From assembly GCA_947044365.1 (NCBI GenBank), contig OX345647.1:3722501-3786500 (forward strand): 64,000 nt of DNA, read 5' to 3'. Positions 39,329 to 50,200 of the stretch are shown in pieces. The first letter of the stretch is position 1, and the number at the start of each line of letters is the position of its first letter. The translations under genes were made by a program, and so were the position numbers. The notes under the pieces are model-generated. The model saw only the letters and a list, made by a program, of their open reading frames with translations. It ran no database searches and was not told where the DNA came from. This DNA is from Petrosia ficiformis (Eukaryota > Porifera > Demospongiae > Haplosclerida > Petrosiidae).

Positions 39329-39420
39329 TCTATTTCCAGTTCTGCAAGTTCTGGAGTCACATAAACCACACCCGCTTTAAAATTAAGGTTATCTAAACGG
39401 AGGTTTACGGAGTAGCAGCT
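39329..39420. promoter_or_regulatory. Bidirectional promoter/5'UTR region, kelch gene and NDUFA7
   Basis: Only 92 bp separate the divergent start codons at 39328 (-) and 39421 (+). No TATA box is evident. The interval is free of the repeats that fill neighbouring spacers, consistent with a compact shared promoter. Both 5'UTRs must lie in it or overlap, or begin further away by an unseen 5' exon. Confidence 0.6.
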
Positions 39421-42081
39421 ATGGCAACAAGAAGGCTGCCAGGTACTCCAGGGAGGATAATCAGCTTCATCAGAAATGTCTTAATTGGGGTATGTCATTA
39501 GTAATGTAACTACTTCCATTGAAAATTATTTGTATGATGTCATTATGAGTTTCCTAGTTAGCCACTCCCATTTTCCTTCCCTCCATGTCATTCTTCAGAG
39601 GTCTGTTGCAGCTACACCATGGTTGAGAACTCCTGCTGTTTGTTCCACACGGTAGGAATTATGTATGTATGTATCTTAGCTGTTCTCACCAGTCAATTTG
39701 CCAATCCTATTCTAGTCTCATTGGTCCATTTGGTCTGCAAGACTACTCCCTGCTAATTATATAATGATATCTATATATATACTGTATATACTGTATATAT
39801 TTATAGCCTGTTACCATGTGTTATATTTCGCATACCGGAAGTTATAGACCGGTTTATAACTTCCCAGTTTTGCAGACGCTGTAACCAAGGTAATAGTGTC
39901 GCGCATGTGTAAAATTGAAAATAGTGTGGGCGGGGAGTTACAGAAACAACTGTTCTTAGCTCGATAACTTTTGCATTTTACAAGATTCATGCTTCTAATT
40001 TCATTTGCTGGTGAGTTGAAGCGTTAAGAAAGCTACAGGTGTGAAATTCATGCTTCGTTAGTTGCAGAAAGACACCAAGGCAAATGTATGAAACATCCAG
40101 GGCAACGCCCACACTCTGGCTAAGCTTCATAACTTCCGTATTTTTAACAGCACAAGCTTCTAACTTGTTTGAATGTATAGAAGAACTTGTAAGAAGGCCA
40201 TACATATCAACATTAATCATCGTTAGTTGCTGGAAAGTAGGAAGACGAGTGTTTGAAGTGAAGTGGGTGGCTATAAATCAGTTATAAAATGTGAACGCGG
40301 TCTACTTTACTGAAATATAATCCCGCGCACTTGGGCATGCCGCCCTCGTTGCTAGGGATTATATTTCAGTAATAGACCTCGTCCGTATTCTATAACTATA
40401 ACATATATATATACACAGTGTTTTATCAGTTACTTCTTCATATAAGAAATTACGAAATAATACATACAGTTACTGGGCAGTGTTCTCACCAGGATTTAGC
40501 AATAGGGGGTACACGAAAGTGACAAAGTAATTATTATGTCATAGTTAATTAATTAATTAATCTTGTGCGAATTTCTGTTACAATGGGACCCTTACCCTGC
40601 TCTTAGGAAATGGATAATAGGCAAATATGTGTATGGAAATACTTTGAATTTACATTTTTGTGTGTTATCATTTTAAAATAGTATTAATATTCAAAATCAA
40701 TTGGGTGTTTTTATGACTGATAGAGGGGTACATTTGCACTATAGGGGGGTAGTGTACCCCTCTAAAACAACATAGAGAGAACACTGTTACTGGGTTGTAG
40801 AAGTACATGTATATATTATATGTGTATGTATGTATATAGATGTATTGCAATATTTAATTATTTGTGTGGGTGTATAGTTAAATAATTAACTAGCCACACA
40901 TCCCCTAAATTTCTATTGAGAACATCATTTCTTTCATCAATTCATCGACTGTTCTTCATTCTCTATTCATCCTCCATCTATTCATCCATTGTCCACTGAT
41001 TAATCACCATGGTGATGAACTGACAACATTATATTAATATAGCTCTCCTGATCCCCCTAACCTTCCTGAAGGAATAGCTCACAAATTGGCATTCAATTAT
41101 TATTACAGTAGAGACTCAAGAAGAGCTGTGGAACCACCTACAATAGCAGCTTCATACAACCCATTATTAACACAGAGTAAGAGCAGTGATACTGATACAG
41201 AGACTAAGGACAGTGATACACAAACTGAGTGGGTGTAAGAGATTATCATGTTGTTTGTATATGTTATATTTCGGATAATGGAAGTTATAGCCATTTATAA
41301 CTCCCAGTTTCCTGATATAGTGGCAGATAATGGAGTTACATGTATTTTACATACGCAAGGAACAAAATCCAGACTATAAATCAATTATAGAGTACACAGT
41401 TTATTTTATTATCCAGTGTACGAGTGCTAATTACATTACACATAAATAATAAAGTTATACCTGCTAGCCTGTAAATAAAGACAAACACTGCTCCTTGACA
41501 ACTTTTCTGGCATACAAGTAGCTGGCCATTAAATCAAATACCAATGCATAAAGGAGCACTAGGTGTAGAGTACTGATTTGACAAAAACCAATTGAAGGGG
41601 TGGGGGGTGGGAAGAGCAGAGCTCAAAAGAGGACACTCCTAGCTACTAGGTTTTGTTGAATACAAACAGACAGTGTTTTTGATAAGCTCATATGGCACAC
41701 TATTGGCCCAAAGAGCTTCTAATTTGGCACTGCACAGTTCTCTCTTTGGGCCAGATGGCACAGTTAATTATGATTATATTTTCCCTAACAGCATTAATGC
41801 TTTGCTAATTGGCTCAAAATGTATTCCCAATAGCACACACACGAACCATTGTTGAGCCAATTTGGCTCATGCTTCAAAAGTTATCAAAAACTCTGAAACA
41901 GGAGCTTGTCAATGGATGCACTCCTGTTAATTATAATTATGATACAACGCAGCAGAGTTGATCTGCTCATGTAGTTAATTATCATAGTTTATATTTTGTT
42001 TCAACTTTTAGAGATCACAGACCCATGTTAACCATGCCTGCAGTTCCAGGTGTAGGACATAAATGGTCACAGATAGGATAG
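39421..42081 (+). CDS. NDUFA7: NADH:ubiquinone oxidoreductase subunit A7 (complex I B14.5a)
   Basis: Accessory subunit of mitochondrial complex I. Exons 39421-39489, 39599-39651, 41043-41234 and 42012-42081 join in phase to give 127 residues; animal homologues are about 95-115. The family core is in exon 3: PPNLPEGIAHKL followed by NYYYSRDSRR and EPPTIA, matching the NDUFA7 pattern of PP.LP.GP.HKL, NYY..RD.RR and PP. The C-terminus (MPAVPGVGHKWSQIG) matches the proline/Gly then His-Trp tail seen in other animals and is encoded by exon 4. If the exon-3 donor GTAAGA at 41235 is not used, the frame stops at 41238 and yields a 105-residue form without this tail. The N-terminus is basic and amphipathic, as usual for this subunit. 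It forms a head-to-head pair with the kelch gene; the second intron holds a foldback element (39812-40405). Confidence 0.9.
39812..40405. mobile_element. Second foldback family (TTATATTTCGCATACCGGAAG end), in NDUFA7 intron 2
   Basis: The left end is TTATATTTCGCATACCGGAAG. The right end is a hairpin at 40299-40378 with arms TACTGAAATATAATCCC and GGGATTATATTTCAGTA and a GC-rich apex containing GCCGCCCTCG. A related left end occurs at 41265-41330. Short open frames inside have no supporting similarity. Confidence 0.6.
41670..41897. mobile_element. TTTTTGATAAGCTCATATGG MITE, copy 2
   Basis: Ends CAGTGTTTTTGATAAGCTCA and CAAAAGTTATCAAAAACTCTG, about 227 bp; NDUFA7 intron 3. Confidence 0.78.
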
Positions 42082-42576
42082 TAATGTAATTGTTTATATA
42101 GTCACTAAACTGTTTGTTGTACAAATTGTGTATTATTAATTCATCATCTATTAGAAGATAACAAAATTTTAAAAACTTAAAATCTGATAATAGTTTTTAT
42201 TTATCAAAAATAACACAATTAGTTTGTTAAGTTTATAGTATAAAATTTTAATGGTAGACTTTGGGAAGTCATGGTTTCAAATCCAATGCCCTATATCTGA
42301 TAAGTGCTATAGTATCAATTCTATTCAAAGAGTTGATTATTACTACTGTATTATAACAATAATGTTATTATCACTGAAATCAGTATATATGGTGATTAAA
42401 GTAAAAACATCTACATGTACATAAAATCAATTTACATGTATACACTATATTTTGGACACAAAACCATTATGCTTAATGTATAATTATTTCACTTAATATA
42501 ATAATCTTCGCAAACAAAAACTATAATAATTTATAAAATATCAAATAATAATATTATATCTGTTATTAGAAGAATT
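42082..42576. other. Convergent intergenic spacer, NDUFA7 / HMG-CoA synthase
   Basis: 495 bp of AT-rich sequence that must carry both 3'UTRs; no coding or repeat feature recognised. Confidence 0.5.
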
Positions 42577-45500
42577 CTATAAAGTAGAAATAGGTCCATT
42601 AGACACACACAACCTTAGTGGTGGAAGAAGTTTACATTGGGACTTTGTAGGTTCTGGAGGAACACGAGCATACTTCCTACGATATTTCTCATCGATGTTG
42701 GTTAGGTAATACGTTCCAGGATAAAGACTTGTGATGTCACCAACTGGACTGTACGAAGGTTTATGATGAGTTTCTTCACGGAGTTTCATTATACTCTCAA
42801 ATTCAGCTGGAGATCTAACCTTTCTATTTTGAAGACGAGTTGGAACATCTTCTAAGGTAGCCATGAGAGATACAAGACTAGAGTCTGGGGAAGCATCTGA
42901 AGAGATCCTAAGAGAGTACATTGAACTGGCTAGACCTGATCCATAAGAAAACAAAATGACTCGTTTACCAGCTACCTCTGACGGCTTCTTACTATTAGGG
43001 GAAAGTAATAAATAAATCATTTTAGCATTTGATAATTATGTATGCACCACCTATGTACATGTACCATATATACACATACATCAGGTTTTCATACGGGATT
43101 TTTTTTAAGGGAGGGGAAACTGTGCCACTGGCCCAAAGAGAGAACTGTGCAGTGTCAAATAAGAAGCTCTTTGGGCCAATGGTGCACCATAAGCTTATCA
43201 AAAACACTGATGTACATGTATACATGTAGTTGTATACACAGGTATCCAAATGAACATTTCTTGTCCAAACCTCTCTCACTTACCATGCTAGTAGCGATAC
43301 CAGTCCTCCATATAGTGAAGCAGTGTACATGTTCCCAACCTCCTTACCAAGAAGAACAGTGGGTACAGTCTTGGACTGGTAGCTGTCTCCAGCAGCTTTC
43401 ATACTTGCCTTTTCAATATCTTTGTCTCCTAGTGTCTTCTCTAAAGTCAACCCTCTGAGGGAGTAAATACAATAAATTCTAATATCACATATCTACTAGT
43501 CTTGTTTTAATATGATAATAATTGCCACTTTTAGTTATGGTTATAATAATATGATGGTTTTTATGGCCCGTAGGGCCATCCCTATGATTGCTTTCCCACG
43601 GGTTCGATGTATGTTTATATATATATTTTCTTGTGTCCACTTACGCGAGTATGCGTTGTATACGTAGTTAAGGAAGTTACATCATTCCCGGGGGCTAGGC
43701 TCGGTCAATTAATGGGCGTGGTGCGTAAAAGAACGCGCGATCATTGATCAAGCTCTACACAGCAGCAGAAAGAAATCTGTGTAGCTTATGTAGAAACTGG
43801 AACTAATAGCTAGCTATTCTGCCTGAAATATATTCCTAAAGTTCTACAAGGTCCTTTGAAAGGTCAGGAGAGTAGATAATCAAAATAATAAGCTGTTGTC
43901 TTTCATGCTTGATAAAGTCAGCCATGATTACCGAATGCTGGACACCACAAAGCAGTCATAGAGATATGTTTATCTTTACTTAAATTTGTAAAGCAATCAT
44001 AGGGATGTTTTTTTTCTCTATATACACTTGTTTTTTGAAATTTTAGTTGTGGTTAATTCACTGAAACAATTTTAGGCTTACTAAAAGGGTTTTAGTTTTA
44101 ACCATTTTTAATTTTATTTAGTTACAGTTATTATAGTAAACTTGTAATTTAGTTATAGTTTAGTAGTTAACTAAAAGTCATAATGTGTTACTGTGTTTCA
44201 GCTATAGTTAACTAAGAGAACACTACTATCTACTAAAAATTATTATCCTAACCTTGTCAGTACAGGTTCATGAATAAATTTATGAAATAAACTCGTTTCC
44301 TTTAACATGCCTCAGGTCTCATATTAAGTACATGTAGCACATAGTTAATACAGGGTGGGAAACACAATTTTCATTCTACTACAAGCTCCTGATTCTACAC
44401 AGTACATGTGCACAGAAGTAATACTATACATGATACTGGACTGCTCATCATATAATTTTGTGTTATTTTGTCACATATAATATATCAACATACTTCAAAT
44501 GTTCTAGTCCAGCATATTTCTCATTCATTTCAGCATTAGGATTGTTGAAATAGTCCTGAAGTACTAGTCTTGCAAAACTCTTTTGTACTAGTCTTGTAAA
44601 TGGGGAATGAAAACAGTAAAAGTCACCATCATCAACAGTATAGCTCTTCTTTGATCCTGATGCTTTCTCTCCGTATTGTTGGTAACATTTATCCAATGCA
44701 TTGAGATAGCACTGAATGGATAGTTTACCATCCACGACAGGGTACTCTGAGCTGAGGTTTGGTTTGTAGAAATCATAAGCATGTTCCATGTATATAGCTC
44801 TTAGACCTACATAGTAAAAATATTAACTTATACACATGTACATGTATTCAATATGTGTCAATAAAAAGTGTTACAGTAATTACCTTAATTCTACTGTCAG
44901 TATAGTATTGTAATTACTGTCTCACTACTGTGGTGTTCAATTGACATGTACAGCAATTACTGTTAAAACTACTATTGAACTACTGTACATGTAGTTTAAA
45001 AATGAAACTACTGAGTAATTACTGTACTGTATGATGACTTTATATTGATATAATTTATACTGTACAATGTACTGTGTACATATCGATGTCAGTATTCCAT
45101 GTATGTGTGTACACGCGTGAAAATATACAGACTTGGGTCAAATACATTGCAAAAGTATTTATTTATGAATATATTTCGGGGCGTGGCGCGTTGCATCTTG
45201 TTACCTGTTTCTGTTGAAGTGTTTCGTATAGTTAGGACGAAAATTGTGTAACTTTGTCATCGAATGGCATGCTAATTCATCGAGTGGAAACAACATGGAT
45301 GATATCCCTAACGATCCCAGGGCCTAAACAGGGGGGGGGGGGGGGGGGGGTGGGCTCCGCCCCCCAGACCCCCATAGTTTGCCAGGAACAGCACTGGGGA
45401 GTCACCTATATCCTAATTTTGGCACTATTCACCCCTCATAGGCTCGTCTTAGTTCTTTAGACAGTGGCAAGTTGTCACTTGGTGTCGATGTCATGCCAAT

Positions 45501-46905
45501 ACAATGTGCCACGCCCCAAAATATCATTCCGTTTCCGTTCTGTTTTGCATTCTGTTCCGCGTTTTAGAATCAGCCAATATTGTATTATAATTATAATTAC
45601 AAATACTGAAATTGTATTTAAAATACAAATACAAATACTTCCTGTTCAAATGTCTCAGATATCATATTTTTGTGATGCAGATGCTACATGTACATGGTGT
45701 TAGTACATGAAGTCATTTGTTTTCTCAGAGGAAGTGATGAAATACATCAAATGATAAACCTGCCTTGGTTTAATTTGTCATTGCTTGCATTAAATGAAAG
45801 GTATTTCAGAATATTTAGCCGTATTTGAAATACTTTTGTGATGTTATTAATTACAAATACAAATAATTGATGTTGTCAAACTGCAAAATACAAATACAAA
45901 TACTTAAAATACAACTAAATACAAATACTCTATGTCTAAGTCTGGTATATATGGATGTGTGTGAGTTTGTATGTATTTGTACGTGGTATGTGTGTTTTTA
46001 GTGAAACTTTTTACATACCTCTTTCAAATTTAATAGGAGCATCAGGACCAATCAACATGGCAACAGCTCCTACTCCTCCAGTGGGTCTAGCGTTACCTGA
46101 TGCATACACAGCAATGTCAGCAGCAACAACTAATGCAAATCGCCCTGTGGACAATGAAAAGAAGAGTTTACTATTACCATTATTTATTACTATAGGAAAC
46201 AGAGTTTTTGATATGCATAATAGTGCGCCATATGAGCTTATTAAAAACTCTGATAAGAAACAAAATTTCAAAACACGAACTATTTGGGTAATAATTAGTC
46301 ACAAAGAGATCACACTACATTTCTTAACGTGTTATATTGACAATGGACTCCTAGAAATGATAATTTAAATACCATTTATGCAATTATTACACTAGATAGT
46401 TTTAAAAATGCACATGCATTGTACAATACAGTAACATACCATCCCATGCACTGCTTTCAACCCATGATACAGCATTGAACAGAGCCTGAGTTCCTCCAAA
46501 GCAAGCATTAGTTGTATCAATGCCTTCAATATTATTGTTACCACACTCCATAAACAACTGCATCAAAACTGTCTTTGCTGATTTCGACTTATCTACGATA
46601 GTTTCAGTACCAACTTCCAGTCGTCCTATATCATTAAAAGCCACATTATTCTTTTCTAAGAGTGAATGAACAACAGTAAGAGCTAATGAATGGATGTCTT
46701 CTCTATCTGAACAGAACCCCATATTCGTCTGACCCAATCCAATTGTGTACTTCCCAGAACTTGCACCATCATAAACTTCCAGTTCTGTCTGATTAACGCA
46801 TTGAGACGGGAAATATACTTCCATGGCCTTAATACCTACATTTTCAGGCCATTTTCCTTCTTTGATGGAAGGTATGTTAACAGCTGTACAAAGATTAGTA
46901 GCCAT
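42577..46905 (-). CDS. HMGCS1: Hydroxymethylglutaryl-CoA synthase (cytosolic type)
   Basis: Condenses acetyl-CoA with acetoacetyl-CoA to HMG-CoA, the entry to the mevalonate/isoprenoid pathway. Five exons join in phase: 46905-46440, 46144-46019, 44806-44494, 43454-43284, 42991-42577; 496 residues against about 508-520 in vertebrates. Catalytic residues are present: Glu101 in [13 protein letters not shown], the acyl-accepting Cys135 in [10 protein letters not shown], and His264 in [12 protein letters not shown]. Other family blocks are [69 protein letters not shown] and MKLREETHH. The N-terminus is short with no clear mitochondrial leader, so the cytosolic form is favoured; vertebrate HMGCS1/HMGCS2 names may not apply one-to-one because that duplication is vertebrate. 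The start ATG lies 297 bp from the divergent SPTLC1 start. Introns contain several inverted-repeat elements. Confidence 0.97.
43500..44222. mobile_element. TAACTAAAAC MITE split by a GGCCCGTAGGGCC MITE
   Basis: Left part 43500-43555, right part 44037-44222 (AGGCTTACTAAAAGGGTTTT to ACTAAGAGAACACTAC), separated by 43556-44036. Confidence 0.62.
43556..44036. mobile_element. GGCCCGTAGGGCC MITE, copy 1 (nested)
   Basis: Starts TTTTTATGGCCCGTAGGGCC followed by ATCCCTATGATTGCTTTCC; the inverted AAAGCAATCATAGGGATG lies at 43992-44010. Interior contains GGGCGTGG and ACGCGCGATC. HMG-CoA synthase intron 3. Confidence 0.75.
44855..45050. mobile_element. GTCACCATACAGTA MITE in HMG-CoA synthase intron 2
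   Basis: GTCAATAAAAAGTGTTACAG at the left to CTGTACTGTATGATGACTTT at the right, with the same internal ACTACTGTGGTGTTCAATTG as other copies. Confidence 0.7.
45128..45944. mobile_element. MITE with CAGACTTGGGTCA termini, copy 2, split by another element
   Basis: Left end CAGACTTGGGTCAAATAC, right end TATGTCTAAGTCTG, interior with AAATACAAATAC words. The sequence is interrupted at 45171-45524 by a different element. It lies in the second HMG-CoA synthase intron. Confidence 0.65.
45171..45524. mobile_element. Nested GC-richer element with ATATTTCGGGGCGTGGC termini
   Basis: Inverted ends ATATTTCGGGGCGTGGC and GCCACGCCCCAAAATAT. It contains a poly-G run at 45332-45351 followed by TGGGCTCCGCCCCCCAGACC. 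Confidence 0.72.
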
Positions 46906-47202
46906 TGCTTTTTGATAACAATTTATTTCTGAAATATGAAGTTTAGAGACCGTTTTAGGTTATAATAGTATTTCCATTATCTCTCCACTTTTTCCAATGT
47001 CGTGGGGAATATACCAAAAGAAAACTTTAACACATGCTAGCTCATTGTCCAACCCATTTTGAAGGCGTGACATGTGGGATGTTCCTGAATCGACCAACCA
47101 AATCATCTCGTTAGGGGGCGTTACCGGTACCGTCCGATACCTCTGGTGATCGTGGTGCGTGTGGGGAGAGGCTCTTCAGATTGGATTGATGTGATTGTCG
47201 CC
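46906..47202. promoter_or_regulatory. Bidirectional promoter region, HMG-CoA synthase and SPTLC1
   Basis: A 297-bp interval lies between divergent start codons. It has a locally CG-richer segment around 47110-47165 (containing ACCGGTACCG and GGGGCG) in an otherwise AT-rich window, and lacks the interspersed repeats seen elsewhere. No exact sterol regulatory element was found. Confidence 0.6.
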
Positions 47203-50200
47203 ATGTCTGATAAATACAACCACACTACTATTTTTGAGGCTTTCTGGGTGTATGTCTCAGAGGTGAGGGTCATAAATTATGTGTGTTTTTACAACCTCGA
47301 CAAAATATTCTCCTGATCCTCGAGACATTATGTATAGGGCCTATATTAGTGACGTGCTATATGTATCGAAATATAGATTTTTTCATTCAATATTGTGATA
47401 CTTTATTAGCTTTTGGGTGTATCGACTCACTGGAGTGGACAATTTTTTCAATTTGTCTGTTTTTATACCTAAAAGCAGCAATTATATATAGCAAGCTAGT
47501 GTGGATTAATTTCTTTCAATTATTCAATTATTCACATTCAACAAATATCATGATACTGTATTGTATGATCATGTGATGGATTGTGTTATTTTATGTATTT
47601 CTGCATCCCACTTGTACAACTAACTCTAAAGCAATAGACCAGACCCTTCCTCTTGGAGAAGGGGCAGACTGTCCTATGAGACTATACCTTGCTTGCATTT
47701 TTTTGAGCACAGAGGCTCTGACACCAATCACAGTATGACAGTAACAATAGTAGCCACTAATTGACAATCGCCACTAAGGTTGGACAATAATTCAATATAT
47801 CTCATACATTGTAATATTATTGTTAATCATATCACATGATTTTGGGCTAATATTATCGCAATGGTAAAGTATTGTCTTACTGCAATTAAATAATAGTTAT
47901 AATATAATCATGCAGTTGAAAATACTATAACACTTAATTTTGAGCCATTTGCTCTGAAAACAAGGATCAGTAGTGTCATTTTTTCTAAATGTGAGTCTAG
48001 TATCAATGAGTACATGTAGTTGCAATATTGCAATAACTGCAAGTCACCTTTATGCAATAATTGCAAAATGTAATTTTCAGTATTGCCCAACCCTAATTGC
48101 CAGTGCTATGTGATGTGAGACAACAGCTAGTATAAAGCAAATGAAACAGACCTGAACAGTAATCGCCTAGATTTAGGATGAGTAGTAACATTGTTTTAGC
48201 ACCTGCTATTGCTACCACCTTGTCATTGTCAGTAGACACCATGTTTTTAGTTTGTCATGAAACCTCTTGTGAAACCTTAATGTAGATCATAGTAAAACAA
48301 ACTTCTTCCAAATCATTAATCTCAAATGATACCCTTTTACAGATTAGACCTAGTGACTGTACCCATTTCAGATGATTGGATTAATAATGTTCTTGATACA
48401 TGTACATGTAATTATATTGTTCTGTTTTCTATACAGGCTCCCACTTATCATATCATACTAGAGGTTCTTCTTGTACTATGGATAATAAAACTACTTTTCT
48501 TCAGTGAACGTTACCATCCTAATAAGGAAAAAGACAAACCAACAAAAGAAGTTAGTAATAGTTAATAGAAACAATCACGATGTGCTGTCTGGTGACAGCA
48601 CTGGAATCACCCACTCCATCATAACAGGGCTTCATACAACAATATCTCAACTACAACTAACAAGCTTTGGAAGCAACCTCAAAGGGCCTGAAGTTTAAAA
48701 CTTACCTGGAGGAACATACCCCACACACCCCCCCCCCCCACCCCCCCCCCCCTAGGTAGTGTGCTTTACATGGTGGATTGTTTTCCCTCCCTGACAAAAT
48801 TCCTGTATAAAACTCTGCAAATAACCAACCAGCTTCAAAAGGCTTCTCTTCATTTACAGTATATAAAAGTCACCATTAAATTACTATTACTATTACCTTA
48901 AAAATCAGTACATTGCTATCACTATTACTGCCTACATTGGAAGTCAGTGTTACTGTTATGGATTACTATAGCATTGAGGTTTCTTTGAAATTATTAAACT
49001 AAACGACCATTGCATTTGATAATGTTCATGAGTCTCTCAAAAACAGAATCAGTAAGTCTGCACCTTCCTGGCTGGAAAAATTTCCCTCCAATACTAAAAA
49101 GTCTTTCTACTGGCCCTACTATAAATGAACATATTACTTAAAGTCAATTACAATTACTATTACTATTACCTCAACATTGATTACTATTACTAATAGTATT
49201 ACTATTACTATTACCTCAACTATATATTACTATTACTAATACTATTACTATTACTAGCTATTACCCAAGTTATTTAATTTCATGTGCCTATTACTGTTAC
49301 TATTACCTTGAAACATGTAATCTTTACTATTACTATTATTACTCTATGTCACCATACAGTACAGTAATTACTCAGTAGTTTCATTTGCTAACTACAGTAG
49401 TTTAACAGTGGTTTTGACACTAATGTAGTACATGTCAATTGAACACCACAGTAGTGAGACAGTAATTACTATACTATACAATAGAACTAAGGTAATTACT
49501 GTTACTATAATATTATTATGGTCACTTTTTATTGACAAATATAAATTATACATAATTATAATTATATTATATTAATAAAAAGTCACCATAGATTATAGTA
49601 GTTTCATTTGCTAACTACAGTAGTTCAACAGTGGTTTTGACAGTAATTACTGTACATGTCAATTGAACACCACAGTAGTAAGACAGTAATTACTATACTA
49701 TACTGACAGTAGAATTAAGGTAATTACTGTTACTGTATAGTGATGTTTCATTGGCATATAGATGTACTGTATTATATCAAGTAACTTTTATTAATAGGAA
49801 GAAGAAGAGTTGATTAAAGACTGGCAACCCGAACCTTTAGTACCTGTCGATACATATCCTACTGACAGACCATCAGAAGATGATCCAGTAGTGTCTGGGT
49901 AAGTCAAATATGTACGTATTATATAATGATAATGTTCACATTCATGATGACCTGAAAATTAGGTTGTGATGAGTACAGTATGTAATATAGTGTATAGTGT
50001 AATGTTATAAGGTTAATACATAATTATACTGCAACTCAATAATGAAATAATGGGTTAAAATTGGACATACACAAAAAAGATTGGGAATGATAATTATATG
50101 AAAATGGTGATTGTTGCTCATTCTAAACTGAAGTTGTAACATTTTTACTCAGGTCAAGTTGTGAACACCTTTTTTTAGTTTTCTACTTAGCAATAAAATA

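Noticed and set aside
40084..40287. 67-codon frame in the NDUFA7 intron
   Set aside because: Lies inside a foldback element, overlaps a frame on the other strand, and has no recognisable similarity.
43022..43458. Frames on both strands across HMG-CoA synthase exon 4 and its intron
   Set aside because: Only the minus-strand exon 43454-43284 fits the protein and the splice phases; the others are shadows and MITE sequence.
46011..46368. Plus-strand 137-codon frame opposite HMG-CoA synthase exon 2
   Set aside because: Shadow of the antisense coding exon plus a fragment of a MITE.
47110..47170. Possible sterol regulatory element between HMG-CoA synthase and SPTLC1
   Set aside because: Only loose GTGGGG/GGTGATCG resemblance; no exact ATCACCCCAC-type site on either strand.
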